Shown in pieces: positions 34,119 to 46,200 of a DNA stretch of 64,000 bases. The translations under genes and the position numbers were made by a program. The stretch's first letter is position 1; each line of letters begins with the position of its first letter. Under the pieces are notes generated by a model. It was given only the letters and a program-made list of their open reading frames with translations, was not told the origin of the DNA and ran no database searches. The DNA is from Miscanthus floridulus (Eukaryota > Streptophyta > Magnoliopsida > Poales > Poaceae): contig NC_089593.1 of NCBI RefSeq assembly GCF_019320115.1, positions 10,674,386-10,738,385 on the forward strand. The letters run 5' to 3'.

Positions 34119-35487
34119 TTCCACCTGCGAAGCTAACCATATAAGTAGATTTTGGACGCGGGATGACCAAAGTCAAGATGGAGACCGGGCCAAGTCAAGG
34201 CGGGCATGCAAGCACCTGGTCATCTACTGATCGAGGACGACATCGGGTTGGGCCTCAAAACCTGGTGGAGGATTCTGGGTGGCACGTGGAGACATCTCTG
34301 AGTTAGCGTCAAGGCTAAACAAATGGGAGGAGCAATCGTGGCTGTCGGATGTGTATCGGGTGTGTTTTTGTGTAATATGGACCATATTGCCCTAAGTGGG
34401 TTGGTAGTCTTAGTATTAGTCTAGGGGGAGTTTGGGGTATTCCAAACGCCTATTAATAAGGTAGATGACTGGTGGAGAGGTATCCCTTGAATCCACATCT
34501 CATTTTGCTTAGGCAGGCCAAGTGTTCATCTCTAGGGATATTAGAAGTAGAAAGGCACCCCTTGCTCTAATTTTCCATCTTTAGAGGGGGGATGAAGGAA
34601 GGAGGTTAGACCTAGTCTTGTATAGATGAATTCATAGTTGATTAATTAAAAGGTTTGCTGAAATCTCGAGTTCATCCTTTTCCTCCAATTTTCCATTTTT
34701 CGGTGATTTTCGTGGCCATTTTTGCGAGATTTTTGAAATACAACTTTGGTTGATTGTTTGACACGTTTTGGTGAGTCTTTGGGACCCTTAGAACTTATCT
34801 ATATCATGAAGCCCAGTTTCAAAGCTCTTGTTCCCAGGCCCCAAATCTCACCAATTCTTGCTCTTTGGTGAATTTCTTAAGGATCTTCGAGCTAAGGTTT
34901 TTGGGTTGATTTCTTGTGCTTCCTAGGTGCTATGAAGTTTGGAGAACATGACCAGGCTTTTCGTCAACCAGATTTCCCACGTGCACCCCACCTTCTTTGT
35001 TTCAAGAAAATCGTGAAAACCTCAATTTGAGAGCTTGTTTTTCAATCTGCCATCCAAGCTTTAATCTTTTTCAGGTGAAACTTTGTGAACACCTTTAAAA
35101 CATCCTAAGGAAGGCCATTTGGACTTCGTTTGATCGAGTTTTGCTCCTTTTCCTTATTGGTTCAGTCTGCTCAAAGCGTTTAGTGCGGAACGTGCACATG
35201 AACGCGGAACTTTCGCGGGCAAACGCAGAACTTCCATGATCTACAGGCTGAAAATCGACTTATGGGGGTTCCGAGGTGTTTCCTTGATTTGTTCTTGCTT
35301 CTGCTTGATCTTTTGGGCTTCCTAGTACTTCAAGTTCTATAGCCTTATCATTGCTAGAAGAGAGGAGATTTTGGAAAGTTTTGGGATATAGGTCAAGTTC
35401 TTAGAAAAAGGATTTTGATTGGCTCTCATTCACTACTTCTAGTCGCCGTCTCAGTACCTTAGTTGTAATTGTAATATCAATTAAATA
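34119..35487 (+). other. Ty3-derived non-coding sequence in the EXO70 intron
   Basis: No ORF of note. A text of LTR R/U5 style (CCTATTAATAAGGTAGATGA and later) is present from 34420 to 34660. It probably belongs to the element of 31164-34118. Confidence 0.35.
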
Positions 35488-35566
35488 CTCTCATCCATCT
35501 CAAATTGTAAGTTAGTTTTGGTAACTTTTTCTAGGCAGAATGATTTGCAATTTGGAACGGAGGAAG
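35488..35566. mobile_element. Short Stowaway-type MITE
   Basis: 79 bases between TA dinucleotides (35486-35487 and 35567-35568). Left end CTCTCATCCATCTCAAATTG, right end CAATTTGGAACGGAGGAAG; the inverse match is partial. Type and TA duplication fit a Tc1/mariner Stowaway derivative. Confidence 0.5.
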
Positions 35567-36010
35567 TATCTTTCTCTTTACAAATCCTTGGAAAATGTGA
35601 AACTAAAAATTATCCAGAGCTAGCATGATTGATTGTGAATTTGTGATGACTCTTAATGAAGTACAGTACATACGCAACACATACCTGGCAAGTTGAGCAG
35701 AGTCTCGATGGATTGCCCGGCGGAGCATTTCTTGATATCCGCCTTCGATCATGATGCCTGCGATGTCATTGAGAGTGGACAACTCCTTTCTGTCGGTAAG
35801 ATTAAGATGCATGCGTCGGAATGCCTTGTCACTTCGGACGGACATGCCCTCAAATAGAGCCGAGAGGAATCCACTTGAGCTGCCACTAGTGCTGCCAGTG
35901 AAGGAAGCAGAGGAACTCGACCATGAGGCTTTGGAACTGTCGCGGCAGCTGCGCCTAACAGACTCCCAGATGGACACAGGCGAGACATCCAGGTGATGAT
36001 CATGTCGCCA

Positions 36011-36885
36011 GATTCGGAGGTGGCAGAACTACATTGCGAGGGAAGCCATGGCTTTGTCGAGGAGCTCTTTCGCATGGACACGGTCATGGATGTCGCTGGA
36101 TGCCGTGTCAGAGGGCACCTGCCGCTGAAGCATCAGCATCAACTTTGCAGCAGCCAGGTATCTGTTGAGCCGTAGCGTGTCGTCCTCGAGTAAGCCCCCA
36201 GAGACAGGGTTCAGATATGTCTCCATGTCGCCGAGGAGAGAACTCGATGCCTCCTTACTTCACAGTTCACACCAGAGTCCATTGGCAGCCATGGCAGGGG
36301 AAGAAACAGTCGTTTGTCAACTGCTCAATGAATTCCAGAATGAGTATGAAGGCAGATCTAGAGTAACAAAGCAAACCTGCTGAGTAATGGCATCGATGAG
36401 CCCGTAAAGAAGGGAGAGATCACACCGGAAGGATGGCCTCCATGGACGCGACCCTCCAGGTCGCCGACGACGCCGAGGGAAGCCGCTGCGAGCCACTCGC
36501 CGCGAACGCAAGCGTCCCACTCCCCCGGGAGAGGGAAACTCGTCATCGTGATCAGTTCTTGTCTCCTGCAAGTCTTGGATCGGTGGCTTGCCGCCGACGG
36601 CCGCTGCCCCGGCGCGGTTGTCTACGGTTAACCTCCGAGTTGGAAGAAGGTTTCTCTGTGCTCTTCTCTCTCTACTATGTTGAGTTGTGATCCTTTGTCT
36701 CTGGGGGCTTACTCGAGGACGACACGCTACGGCTCAACAGATACCTGGCTGCTGCAAAGTTGATGCTGATGCTTCAGCGGCAGGTGCCCTCTGACACGGC
36801 ATCCAGCGACATCCATGACCGTGTCCATGCGAAAGAGCTCCTCGACAAAGCCATGGCTTCCCTCGCAATGGAGTTCTGCAACCTC
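36011..36885. repeat. Inverted duplication of the EXO70 first coding exon
   Basis: The exon segment 36011-36208 (minus-strand coding) is repeated in inverse at 36698-36885, with a spacer of about 490 bases. The plus-strand copy reads LLEDDTLRLNRYLAAAKLML and ends LLDKAMASLAMEFCNLG then TAG. It keeps GAG where the gene has TAG. The copies are nearly identical, so the duplication is recent. It is a partial exon only. Confidence 0.85.
36227..36697 (-). other. 5' region of the EXO70-like gene
   Basis: Minus strand: a GC-rich part (36640-36400) with a short open frame from 36571 and a possible donor CAG/GTTTGC near 36378. It may be the 5' UTR or a first exon, but the join to the EXO70 frame at 36226 is blocked by a TGA. 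No domain was recognised. Confidence 0.35.
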
Positions 36886-37364
36886 GGATAGTCGGATTTT
36901 CCATCTATATATATTTTCGGTAAGCCGTCGTCTTGGTATAAGAAAAGTTGTAAATCCCCAACATTTGTAACCTCATCCGATATAGTGAAGATTTGCTGGC
37001 TGGTGCTTGTAGTTTTTTTCCTCCTTCCTTGGAAGGGTTTTCCACGTTAAAATCTCGTATCCCCTATGTTTAATCTACTGTTCTTTATCGTTTATATTGC
37101 CTATCATTTCTGTTCTTCGTCGTTTATATTGTGTATCGTTTCTAACATACTAGTCTAGCGATCTGCACGGTCCCCGTCATTGCGCGTCGTGGCAGGTTTG
37201 AATGAAGTCAGAGACTCAGAGTTTGATGCCGATCACTAGCTGATCGAGATAAGCTTCTCGCCGAAGCTGGAGTTAATTAGGATACAACCAAAATTTAGGG
37301 CGCAACAATAGCAAAATTTAGGGCGCAACAATAGCAATAGCAACTCTACGAGTTCTGTATAATT
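36886..37364. other. No gene recognised
   Basis: AT-rich intergenic sequence. 'AAAATTTAGGGCGCAACAATAGC' type text is duplicated in tandem at 37290-37340 (TTTAGGGCGCAACAATAGCA). Nothing else of note. Confidence 0.4.
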
Positions 37365-37366
37365 TA

Positions 37367-37605
37367 CTCCCTCCGTCCTATAATACAGTGCATTCTAGCA
37401 TTTAAAAGTTGTCCTTAAATATAATGCATTTTAGAGGACAAAAACCGGTTTTGCATTAAATACTTTTTATTTATCAATCAATCATTATTAATCACGTTAA
37501 TGATAGTGTTATTAGGAAATAAAATAAGGGTACATGTGTCTTTTATGTTCTCTCTTAATTTGTTTTAAAATTCCTAAAATACACTATATTACAGAACATA
37601 GGGAG
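37367..37605. mobile_element. Stowaway MITE
   Basis: 239 bases between TA dinucleotides (37365-37366, 37606-37607). The ends are CTCCCTCCGTCCTATAATAC and TATTACAGAACATAGGGAG, the typical Stowaway inverted ends. It is AT-rich with no ORF. Confidence 0.85.
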
Positions 37606-37763
37606 TATTTGTTAAATCAATAAAAAATAGCAATTGAAGAATAAAATAAATAGGGACCTTAATTTATCTCTCTGTCGTTGTTAGGGATGATAATGGGTTT
37701 ATATTTATACCTGATGGCTGACTAGTATCACCCACCTATATGTATATCCATATTCATCAGAAT

Positions 37764-37768
37764 TTTAT
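37764..37768. other. Target duplication TTTAT, left copy
   Basis: TTTAT directly before the 5' LTR, identical to 57069-57073 after the 3' LTR. Confidence 0.9.
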
Positions 37769-39156
37769 TGTCGGGTACCTTAGAACGGAGTACCCCGAGC
37801 GAACATCAAAGGGGTCGCTAAAGTCCCATCAAAAAACAAAGCTAGAAGGTAAGCCGTGGGCCCCTCACCCGCCACGTCCGAGCCCATCAGGCCCTCCGCC
37901 TCGCCTCGAGCCTCGCGCAGGAGGTCTCGGCGTCCTGACGCAATCTCCGCCTCGCGCGAGGCTCTCCACGGAAGGCCTCGACAGGGAATGCAATCTCCGC
38001 CTCGCGCGAGGCTCTCCACGGAAGGTCTCGGCAGGGGGTACATTCTCCGTATCGCACGAGGCCTCTCATGGAAGGCCTCGGCAAGGAGTCCGATCTTCGT
38101 CTCGCGCGAGGCCTCATTCTCCGTATCGCGCGAGGCCAGCTTATCCATAGTCCGTCGCCCCCGCCTCGTCCAGTCTTCCCGACAGCACGTCATGTCTCAT
38201 TAATACTTCAACCACTCTCGCAATCTCAGCCGGACGATGGCTCGACGCCACAGAATGGCCGACGGGACCTGAGGTCACATCAGCGCCATACCGGCTGAGA
38301 CAGGGCACAGCGGGGATTACCGGTCACTATACCCTGACGCTGTGCCCATGATCAGCGCCCACACTGCACTGTGCCCCGCGATCCCCGCCTCGAAAACAAC
38401 GCGACATGGACGGCCTGGCCCGGTTCATCACCGCCTCCAAGCCGGCACACCAGATCAGCCGCCCACTCGGGGCCTCGGCACTATGCACCAAGGTCTCGGC
38501 TATCTCGGGGTCCGTGCCCGCCGAGACCCCCCACTGCGGTGCAGCCTCGGCACTGACCAAGCCTCGGCCTCGCGCACAGTCCGTCCACAGCGGCTTGCAC
38601 GTCCACCGCCGCACCCACTCCGTGGCAGTCCCGGGGCTCCCACGACGCACAGGATCGGATGGGACTGGCACGCCGCGCCAGTGCTCCAAGGATGGACCAC
38701 TCCAACGACCACGCCGCCACAGGAACAGGCCACAGGGCTCGGACATGCCGCCCCTGTTGGCACGACGCCGTATAGTTAGCACATGTACTGTCCTTGCCCT
38801 CCCTTCAACTATAAAAGGAGAGGACTTGGCCACTTAGAGGGAGAGGGACGACGAAGAGAAGAACACCTTGTAACACACACGCACACATCCCAGCCGCCTG
38901 AGAGCAACGTCTCAAGCGGCCCACACGACACCTTGCCGAGACCTAGGACTAGCTCCCTCTCTCCCCTAGCTTGTAACCCCCTACTACAAGCACTTCGGTG
39001 CAAGGAATACAAGATCGATCTCTCAGACTGGACGTAGGGCATCGATTGCCTGAACCAGTATAAACCTTGTGTCTCTTTGCATCACCATCCGGGATTAGGG
39101 GCACGCAGTTCAAATTCACTGGTTGGTTGAGGACCCCCCGGTCCGAAACACCGACA
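37769..39156 (+). repeat. 5' LTR of the Tat element
   Basis: 1,388 bases, TGTCGGGTACC...CCGAAACACCGACA. It includes about four ~50-base GC-rich units with CTCCGCCTCGCGCGAGGCTC (37940-38150), whose number and spacing differ from the 3' LTR. TATA box at 38810. The end holds GGACGTAGGGCATCG and GAACCAGTATAAACC, shared in form with the 7.1 kb element. Confidence 0.95.
38810..38817 (+). promoter_or_regulatory. TATA box in the Tat 5' LTR
   Basis: TATAAAAG in CAACTATAAAAGGAGAGG, about 350 bases before the LTR end; the same box is at 56723-56730 in the 3' LTR. Confidence 0.65.
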
Positions 39157-39158
39157 GT

Positions 39159-39176
39159 TGGCGCGCCAGGTAGGGG
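39159..39176 (+). other. Primer-binding site of the Tat element
   Basis: TGGCGCGCCAGGTAGGGG two bases inside the 5' LTR. The motif is common to grass Tat/RIRE2-type elements. The tRNA was not assigned. Confidence 0.7.
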
Positions 39177-39529
39177 CCTCTGCATGTCAGCTTCGTCATC
39201 CCAGCAAGTTCCGGATGGCAGACCCCGTACGACCATTGCGTCTCGGCACGGTGGTTTGGTTTGGGAGCCTAGAGTTCATGTCTCTAGGGCATGAGTACGA
39301 CATGGTACTCCTCACTCCTCGAGCCCCACCAATCGATGATGAAGTCATGCACCGGCAGCCCAGGCACAGGCGGCGCCCGGGCAGCCGCTCTCGCCGCGCT
39401 CGCCAGGCACAACGCGAGCAAGACCACCCCGACGCTACGCGAATCCGAGGCGGCACGCCGCTCCCCGCCTATATCCTATGACCAGCTGTTGGCACAGGGT
39501 CACTGGCTGGGGACCTGTCTAGCCTGAGC

Positions 39530-41480
39530 TTGGACAAAGGAAAATCGCCGGTGGCACATGGCGATGCCCAGTCATCAAGCTCCGCTCCACCACTCCCTGA
39601 GGAGCCAATCCCGGCGGAGCAGAGTCTGGCGACGGCACCATCCCCATACCCCTTTGGGTTGAGAAATGCCGCCGCCTCTTATGCCTATGCTTACACTGCC
39701 GCTCACGAGGATGCCTTGGGACGCCGCCAGCGCTTCGCTCTTGACCTGGACGCCCACGCCGACTCTCCGGAGGAGGACGAGGCATGTCCCGGAATGGATT
39801 TCTCTAGGCTCCACGACCCTGGAGCTATGCGCCGTTTCCTGGCCTCAAGCGACTACTGCTTCGGCTACTCCGACTCCGACGACGAGGGCACCTACGACCC
39901 CACTCGCGAGTGTTTTCACATCGGGCTCGGGATGCCGATGGCGGGCGAGGAGGACGAGGGGGCAGGTAGCCGTTCCCCGCTTCGCCCAGGTACGGGCGCC
40001 GCCACACCTCCACGCATTGTCCTGCCGGCCGCACGAAATGAGAACGCCGCTCTTGCGTGACCTCAGCGCCCAGACCTGGAACAACTCCGTGAGCTCCAGG
40101 CCAAGGTTGAACAAGACCGACTTCTTCTACAGTAGCTTCGAGACTCTCTCGAACAGGAGCAGCGAGGTCGCAGCGAAGGCGGAGGAGCCCGACGAAGGGC
40201 CCGCGATGTGCATCACCGCATCCATGACGACGAAGGGAGTGAACAACCCCAGTCTTCAATCGCGCTAGCCAGAACGTCGTAGCTGCGGCAATGCTGGTCC
40301 ACGCAATGCCCGAGCCTTCTACCACGGAGGGGCGGCGGGTTCGCGGCGAGCTCCGGGATCTCCTAGAGACCGCCGCGGTACAGCAGGTCGAAAGTTCCGC
40401 CTCCTGATAGCACGGGGGCGCCTCGAACTTGCCCGCAGCCCCGCCTCGGTAGGATAGGGAAGCCTCGGTTCGTCCCGAACCCGCTCGAGCACCAATAGCC
40501 CATAGGGCCCCCGTGCTTCTGGACTGCCTCGGCCATCGACGCGAGGCGCAGGGAGACCATGAGGTGGTCAGCAGGCGACGATGCCACGACAACGAAGGGC
40601 CCGCTTGGGGTTACCACCCGCACCGAGGCGGCCGCTATGACAGTGAGGAAGACCGTAGTCCTTCTCCTGAACCGCTAGGCCCTCGGGTCTTCAGTAGGGC
40701 CATCCGCGCTGCCCTTTTCCTGGCCCGGTTTTGGTAACCAGCCAATCTCGCGAAATATAGCGGCGAGACCAACCCTGAACTCTGGCTTGCCGATTACCGC
40801 CTGGCCTGCTAGCTAGGTGGCACGGACGATGACCTGCTCATCATCCGCAACCTCCCCTTGCTCTTGTCAGACTCAGCGCGAGCCTGGCTCGAGCACCTTC
40901 CTCCCTCACAAATCCACGACTGGCGCGACTTGGTTAGGATCTTCGTTGGGAACTTCCAAGGCACATATGTGCGCCCTGGGAACTCCTGGGACCTTAAAAG
41001 CTGTCGCCAGAAGCCGGACGAGTCTCTCCGAGACTTCATCTGGTGCTTCTCCAAACAGTGCACCGAGTTGCCCAGCGTCGGTGACTCGGAGATCGTCTAG
41101 GCTTTCCTCTCTGGCACCACCTACCAAGACTGGGTTCGAGAGTTAGGTCGGAACGTACCGTGCTCCGCTGCTGCGCTCCTCGACATCGCCACCAACTTCA
41201 CCTCAGGTGAGGAGGCTGTCGGAGCCATCTTCCCCGACAGCGACACCAAAGGAAAGCAGAGGGACAAGGCCCCCGAGTCCTTGGCCTCCCACCTCCCCAA
41301 GAGAAAGAAAAAGGGGCACCTAGGGAAGCAGGAGGTCCTGGAGGCTGATCTGGTCGCGGCCGCAGAGCGCAAGAATCCCTGAGGCCCCAGAGGCCCTAGG
41401 CCTTTCGACGACATGCTTAAGAAACCCTGCCCTTACCACCAAGGCTTGGTCAAGCACGCCCTCAAGGATTGCTCCATGCT
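39530..41480 (+). pseudogene. Tat gag
   Basis: The N-terminal part (from 39530, MDKGKSPVAHGDAQSSSS) is acidic and low in complexity. TGA at 40058 and TAG at 40133 interrupt it and the frame shifts between about 40270 and 40680. The gag core follows in another frame: KYSGETNPELWLADYRLAC (near 40755), ARAWLEHLPPSQIHDW (near 40880), FVGNFQGTYVRPGNSWDL, TELPSVGDSEIV. Stops at 40735, 40810, 41098 and 41380 lie in otherwise continuous sequence. Near 41400 PFDDMLKKPCPYHQGLVKH corresponds to the usual zinc-knuckle-like end. Gag would form the virus-like particle. Confidence 0.85.
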
Positions 41481-43229
41481 GTGATGTTACTACGCCAGGC
41501 TCGGGCTCCCCGACGATGACGCCAAGCAGAAGGGCGCCAGCGACCGGGATGAGGACAAGGACGATGGGTTCCCCGAGGTACGCAATGCCTTCATGATCTT
41601 CGGTGGACCCTCGGCGTGCCTTACGGCGCGGCAGCGCAAGAGGGAACACCGAGAGGTCTTCTCGATCAAGGTGGCCACCCCCCAGTACCTCGACTGGTCT
41701 CAGGAGGCGATCACCTTCGATTGAGACGACCACCCTGACCATGTTCCAAATCCCAGGCAGTACCCACTGGTTGTCGACCCGATCATCGACAACACCCGAC
41801 TCTCCAAGGTGTTGATGGACGGAGGCAGCGGCCTCAACATCCTCTACGTCAATACCCTGGAGCTCTTGGAGATCGACCAGTCGAGGCTCCAAGGTGACAT
41901 CGCCCCCTTCCACGGCATTGTGCCAGGGAAGCGCACGTGACCCATCGGGCGCATTGACCTTCCCGTCTACTTCGGCACCCCCTCCAACTACCGCAAGGAA
42001 GTCCTTACCTTTGAGGTAGTCGGGTTCGGGGGAGCCTACCATGCCATCCTGGGGCGGCCGTGCTACGCCAAGTTCATGGCAGTCCCCAACTATACCTACC
42101 TCAAGCTCAAGATGCCAGGCCCCAGCAGTATCATCACGATTGAGTCCATGTACGAACATGCATATGACTGCGACGTTGAGTGCATCGAGTACGCCGAGGC
42201 TCTTGCAGAGGCCGAGACCCTCATCGCCCACCTCGACCAACTCAGTGGCGAGGCGCCTGACTCCAAGCATCGCGCGGGGGTGTTCGAGCCCACGGAAGCC
42301 ATCAAACTCGTCCCGGTTGACCCCGCCTGCCCCAACGACCGAGCGCTGAGGATCAGCGCCACCCTCGACATCAAATAGGAAGCCGTGCTCATCGACTTTC
42401 TCTGTGCAAATGCCGACATATTCGCATGGAGTCCCTCGAACATGCTGGGCATACCGAGGGAGGTCACCGAGCACGCCCTGGAGATCCGGGCCAGATCTAG
42501 ATCGGCCAGGCAATGCCTGCGCCACTTCGACGAGGAAAAGCATAGGGCCATCGGTGAGGAGATACAGAAACTCTTGGTGGCCGGATTCATCAAGGAAGTG
42601 TCCCACCTAGAGTGGTTGGCTAACCCCGTGTTAGTCAGGAAGAAAAATGGGAAATGGAGGATGTGCGTAGACTACACCAGTTTGAACAAAGCCTGTCCAA
42701 AAGTCCCCTTTCTATTACCCTGAATCGATCAAATCGTTGATTCCACTATAGGGTGCGAGACCCTATCTTTCCTTGATGCGTATTCTGGTTACCATCAAAT
42801 CAAGATGAAAGAGTCAGACCAGCTCGCGACTTCTTTCATCACACCATTCGGCATGTACTGCTACGTGACTATGCCTTTCGGCCTCAGAAACACAGGTGCC
42901 ACGTACCAGCGGTGCATGACCTAGGTCTTTGGCGACAACATTGGGCGGACCATCAAGGCCTACATAGACGACATTGTGGTCAAGACCAGAAAAGCCAAGG
43001 ATCTCGTCGATGACTTGAGGATAACCTTCAAATGCCTTAGAGAGAAGGGCATCAAGCTCAATCCTGAGAAGTGTGTGTTTGGGGTCCCCTGAGGCATGCT
43101 CTTGGGGTTCATAGTCTTGGAACGTGGCATTGAAGCCAACCCAGAGAAGGTCTCGGCCATAACCAGCATGGGACCAATTAGAGACCTCAAGGGAGTATAG
43201 AGGATCATGGGATGCCTTGCGGCCCTGAG
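41481..43229 (+). pseudogene. Tat protease and reverse transcriptase
   Basis: It continues the gag frame. Protease: VLMDGGSGLNILY near 41810, with DGGSG as the catalytic motif. RT: MCVDYTSLNKACPK (42661), LSFLDAYSGYHQIKM (42765), TPFGMYCYVTMPFGLRN (42843) and the catalytic AYIDDIVVKT (42960). Stops at 41482, 41722, 41938, 42376, 42721, 42922, 43090 and 43198 interrupt it with no frameshift. The frame ends at CLAALS, where the solo LTR begins at 43230, and resumes at 46694. Confidence 0.95.
43225..43229. other. Target duplication of the solo LTR, left copy
   Basis: CTGAG here and CTAAG at 46694-46698, four of five identical. The frame of pol resumes at the right copy. Confidence 0.8.
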
Positions 43230-46200
43230 TGAAAGGTCCTTGTTTGGTTTTGGTAATTGAGTGACAACCTAGGTGGACTAATTGTGTTTATGTGAGATAC
43301 ACAGGTGATTAGTCCACAGGTACATGTGTATGAGCAACATATGCCATGGAGGTGAAAATGGCTTGGAGATGTTGCAAAGCTCACACATGTGATGATGAAG
43401 GAGCTTATTGCACATGAGACATGACATTGAGTCATGTGATCAAGGTGGAGAAGATCAAGACAAGACTTGGCTTGATGGACCGGTTGCAAGCGTGAAGGGC
43501 AAGTCGAAGGCTTTGGAGTGATGGACCGCATGGCGGTGAAGCTTGAGCAAGACTTGGCGCTGATGGACGATGGCAACGGTGAAGAGCAAGTAGAGTCAAG
43601 ATCGATGAACCAATATGATCATGTGATGATATGAAATGGATCATATCATTGTTGATCATGTTGGTGCATGTGTTGCATCGACATTGGAGGAGATGGAATA
43701 GAATGCGCAAGGCAAAGGTATAACCTAGGGCATTTCATTTCACCGGTCATAGGTGTGTAGAGAAGTTTATGACCGGGTTTAGGATAGATGGCCGTACTAT
43801 CAAGAGGGGCAAACTTGTTTGCATATCGGTCATCTAGTGCTACTCGAGTGATCTAACTTTGCATTGTCGCTAGGATCGAGTGGCGTGGCAAGTTGAGTGG
43901 CTAACATCCTTTGGGAAATGATTGTGAAAATGCTAACACACATACACATGGTGGTGTACACTTGGTGGTGTTGGCACATTTACAAAGGAGGTGGTGTTTG
44001 CAGGGGTGAGATGGGTTTGGGTCCCTCTCTCCCTCCCGCCGAGCAAGCTCGGCGGGATTCGGCGCTTTCGGGAAAATGGAATGTCTATTTTCTATTGCGC
44101 TGGATGCAAATTCTTGTGGTTAGCACACTTGAGCAAGGGTGAAGAGAATGGAGGAGATGCCAGCGTCGGTCAAGTGACTGGACGCTAGATCCAAAAGCAC
44201 TGGACGCTGACTGCCTGCGTCCGATCACGCTGACATGGAGTGTAGCAGTAGCTGGAGAGTGACCGAACGCTGGTGCTGCGTCCGATCGCGTTCGACCGAA
44301 CGTGTCCGGTCATGCTCAGGAGCTTACTGGAAACGACCGGACACTGGGGGTTCAGCGTCTGGTCAGTTGAAAGCTGCTGCGTCTGGTCAAGTCAAGTGAC
44401 CATTGGAACCGGGACACGTGGCCATCTGTGGGCGACCGGACGCTGAGGTCCAGCGTTCGGTCAACACGACCGGAGCGTCCGGTCGGCCCGACCGTTGCCC
44501 AGTGAAGGGGTAACGGCTAGTTTAGCCCTTGGGGCTATAAATAGAAGTGGCCTTCGGCCATGGCTGGTGTGGAGCACCTTGGGGGACTTTGTGTCCATGC
44601 TTGAGAGTGCTTAGGAGCCCTCCATCACACACATACTTGCTAGTGATCATTCGATTGTGTGAGTGAGTGATTCTAGTGCGATTGCATTGTGAGGTTGCAT
44701 CGAGTGGCACTAGGTGATCGAGTTGCAAGCCGGTGGTGCTTGTTACTCTTGGAGGTTGCCACCTCCTAGACGGCTTGGTGGTGGTCTCTGTCGAAGCGCG
44801 CAAGAAGCTTGTGTGGCGCTCCGGAGAAGTGCTTGTGAGGGGCATTGTGCTCGCCCCGCGAGAGCCGCGAAGAGCAACTCTAGTAAAGCGTGTCATTGAG
44901 CTACCCTCACTCAAGGGGTAGGTTCTTGCGGCGCCCGACGTGCGGGCTTGGCGGGTGATGCCAATTAGCCGCCGAACCACCGAGTGAGCGGTCGACACAA
45001 CGGGGACTAGCGTGTTGGCAAACACGTGAACCTCGGGAGAAAAATCATCATGTCAACCTTGTTCTTCCCGTTGGTTTGCATCCCCATTACACAAGCTTGC
45101 GTTTACTTTCATATATTCGGCGCTTTCGGGAAAATGGAATGCCTATTTTCTATTGCGCCGAATGCAAATTCTTGGTGATTAGCACATTGGAGCAAGGGTG
45201 AAGAAGTTAGAAGTGAAAATGAGTTGATCGCGAAGATGCTGGCATCGGTCAACTGACCGGACACTGGATCTGAATGCACCGGACGCTGGCTGGCTGTGTC
45301 CAGTCAGGCTGACGTACGATGACACAGAAGCTGGAGTGTGACCGGACGTTGGCTGCGTCCGATCTAGTGTGACCGGACGCGTCCGGTCGAGGTCGGTACC
45401 TTACTGGAAACGATCGGACGCTGGGGGTTCAGTGTCCGGTCAGTTGAAGCTGCTGCATCTGGTCAGGTCAAGTGACCATTGGAGTCGGGACACATGGCCG
45501 TCTGTGGGCGACCGAACGCTGAGGTCCAGCGTCTGGTCAACACGACCGGAGCGTCCGGTCGGCCCGACCGTTGCCCAGTGAAGGGGTAATGGCTAGTTTA
45601 GTCCTTGGGGCTATAAATAGAAGTGGCCTTCGGCCATGGCTGGTGTTGAGCACCTTGGGGGACTTTGTGTCCATGCTTGAGAGTGCTTAGGAGCCCTCCA
45701 TCTCACACATACTTGATAGCGATCATCCGATTGTGTGAGTGAGGATTCTAGTGCGATTGCATCGTGAGGTTGCATCGAGTGGCACTAGGTGATCGAGTTG
45801 CAAGCCGATGGTGCTTGTTACTCTTGGAGGTTGCCACCTTCTAGACAGCTTGGTGGTGGTCTCCGTCGAAGCGCGCAAGAAGCTTGTGCGGCGCTCCGGA
45901 GAAGTGCTTGTGAGGGGCATTGTGCTCGCCCCGTGGGAGCCGCGAAGAGCAACTCTAGTAAAGCGTGTCATTGAGCTACCCTCACTCAAGGGGTAGGTTC
46001 TTGCGGCGCCCGATGTGCGGGCTTAGCGGGTGATGCTAATTAGCCGCCGAACCACCAAGTGAGCGGTCGACACAACGGGGACTAGCGTGTTGGCAAACAC
46101 GTGAACCTCGGGAGAAAAACCATCATGTCAACCTTGTTCTTCCCGTTGGTTTGCATCCCCATTACACAAGCTTGCAATTACTTTTTTACATAGTAAGCTT

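Larger units (their letters stand above)
29208..36226 (-). pseudogene. EXO70: EXO70-like exocyst subunit gene with an in-frame stop
   Basis: EXO70 is the exocyst subunit that tethers secretory vesicles to the plasma membrane. Exon 1 is 36226-35685 (donor GTATGT), exon 2 is 30330-29208 (acceptor CAACAG). The spliced length is 1,665 bases, a multiple of three, giving 554 codons, near the usual size of shorter grass EXO70s. Recognisable parts are RLNRYLAAAKLMLMLQ near the N terminus and the EXO70 C-terminal domain (DTGVHPFTRHIMDHVRML, then NNVHFML). A TAG at 36031-36029 replaces a codon that is GAG (Glu) in the inverted copy at 36871. No other stop breaks the model. The region upstream of ATG 36226 has a TGA in frame, so the N terminus may be incomplete. 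The intron is 5.35 kb because of transposon insertions. It could be a recent pseudogene or a null allele. Confidence 0.85.

Noticed and set aside
36698..36895. Independent EXO70 gene on the plus strand
   Set aside because: It is only a partial exon copy of about 190 bases in inverted orientation, with a stop at the end and no further exons.
37780..39280. Many overlapping ORFs of 60-170 codons in the Tat LTRs (also 55400-56950)
   Set aside because: They lie in LTR sequence, occur in both LTRs and have no domain. They come from GC-rich repeats.
41320..42606. Open frame of 428 codons on the minus strand opposite Tat protease/RT
   Set aside because: It mirrors a GC-rich, conserved sense frame with protease and RT motifs and has no domain of its own. 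High GC removes stops from the antisense frame.
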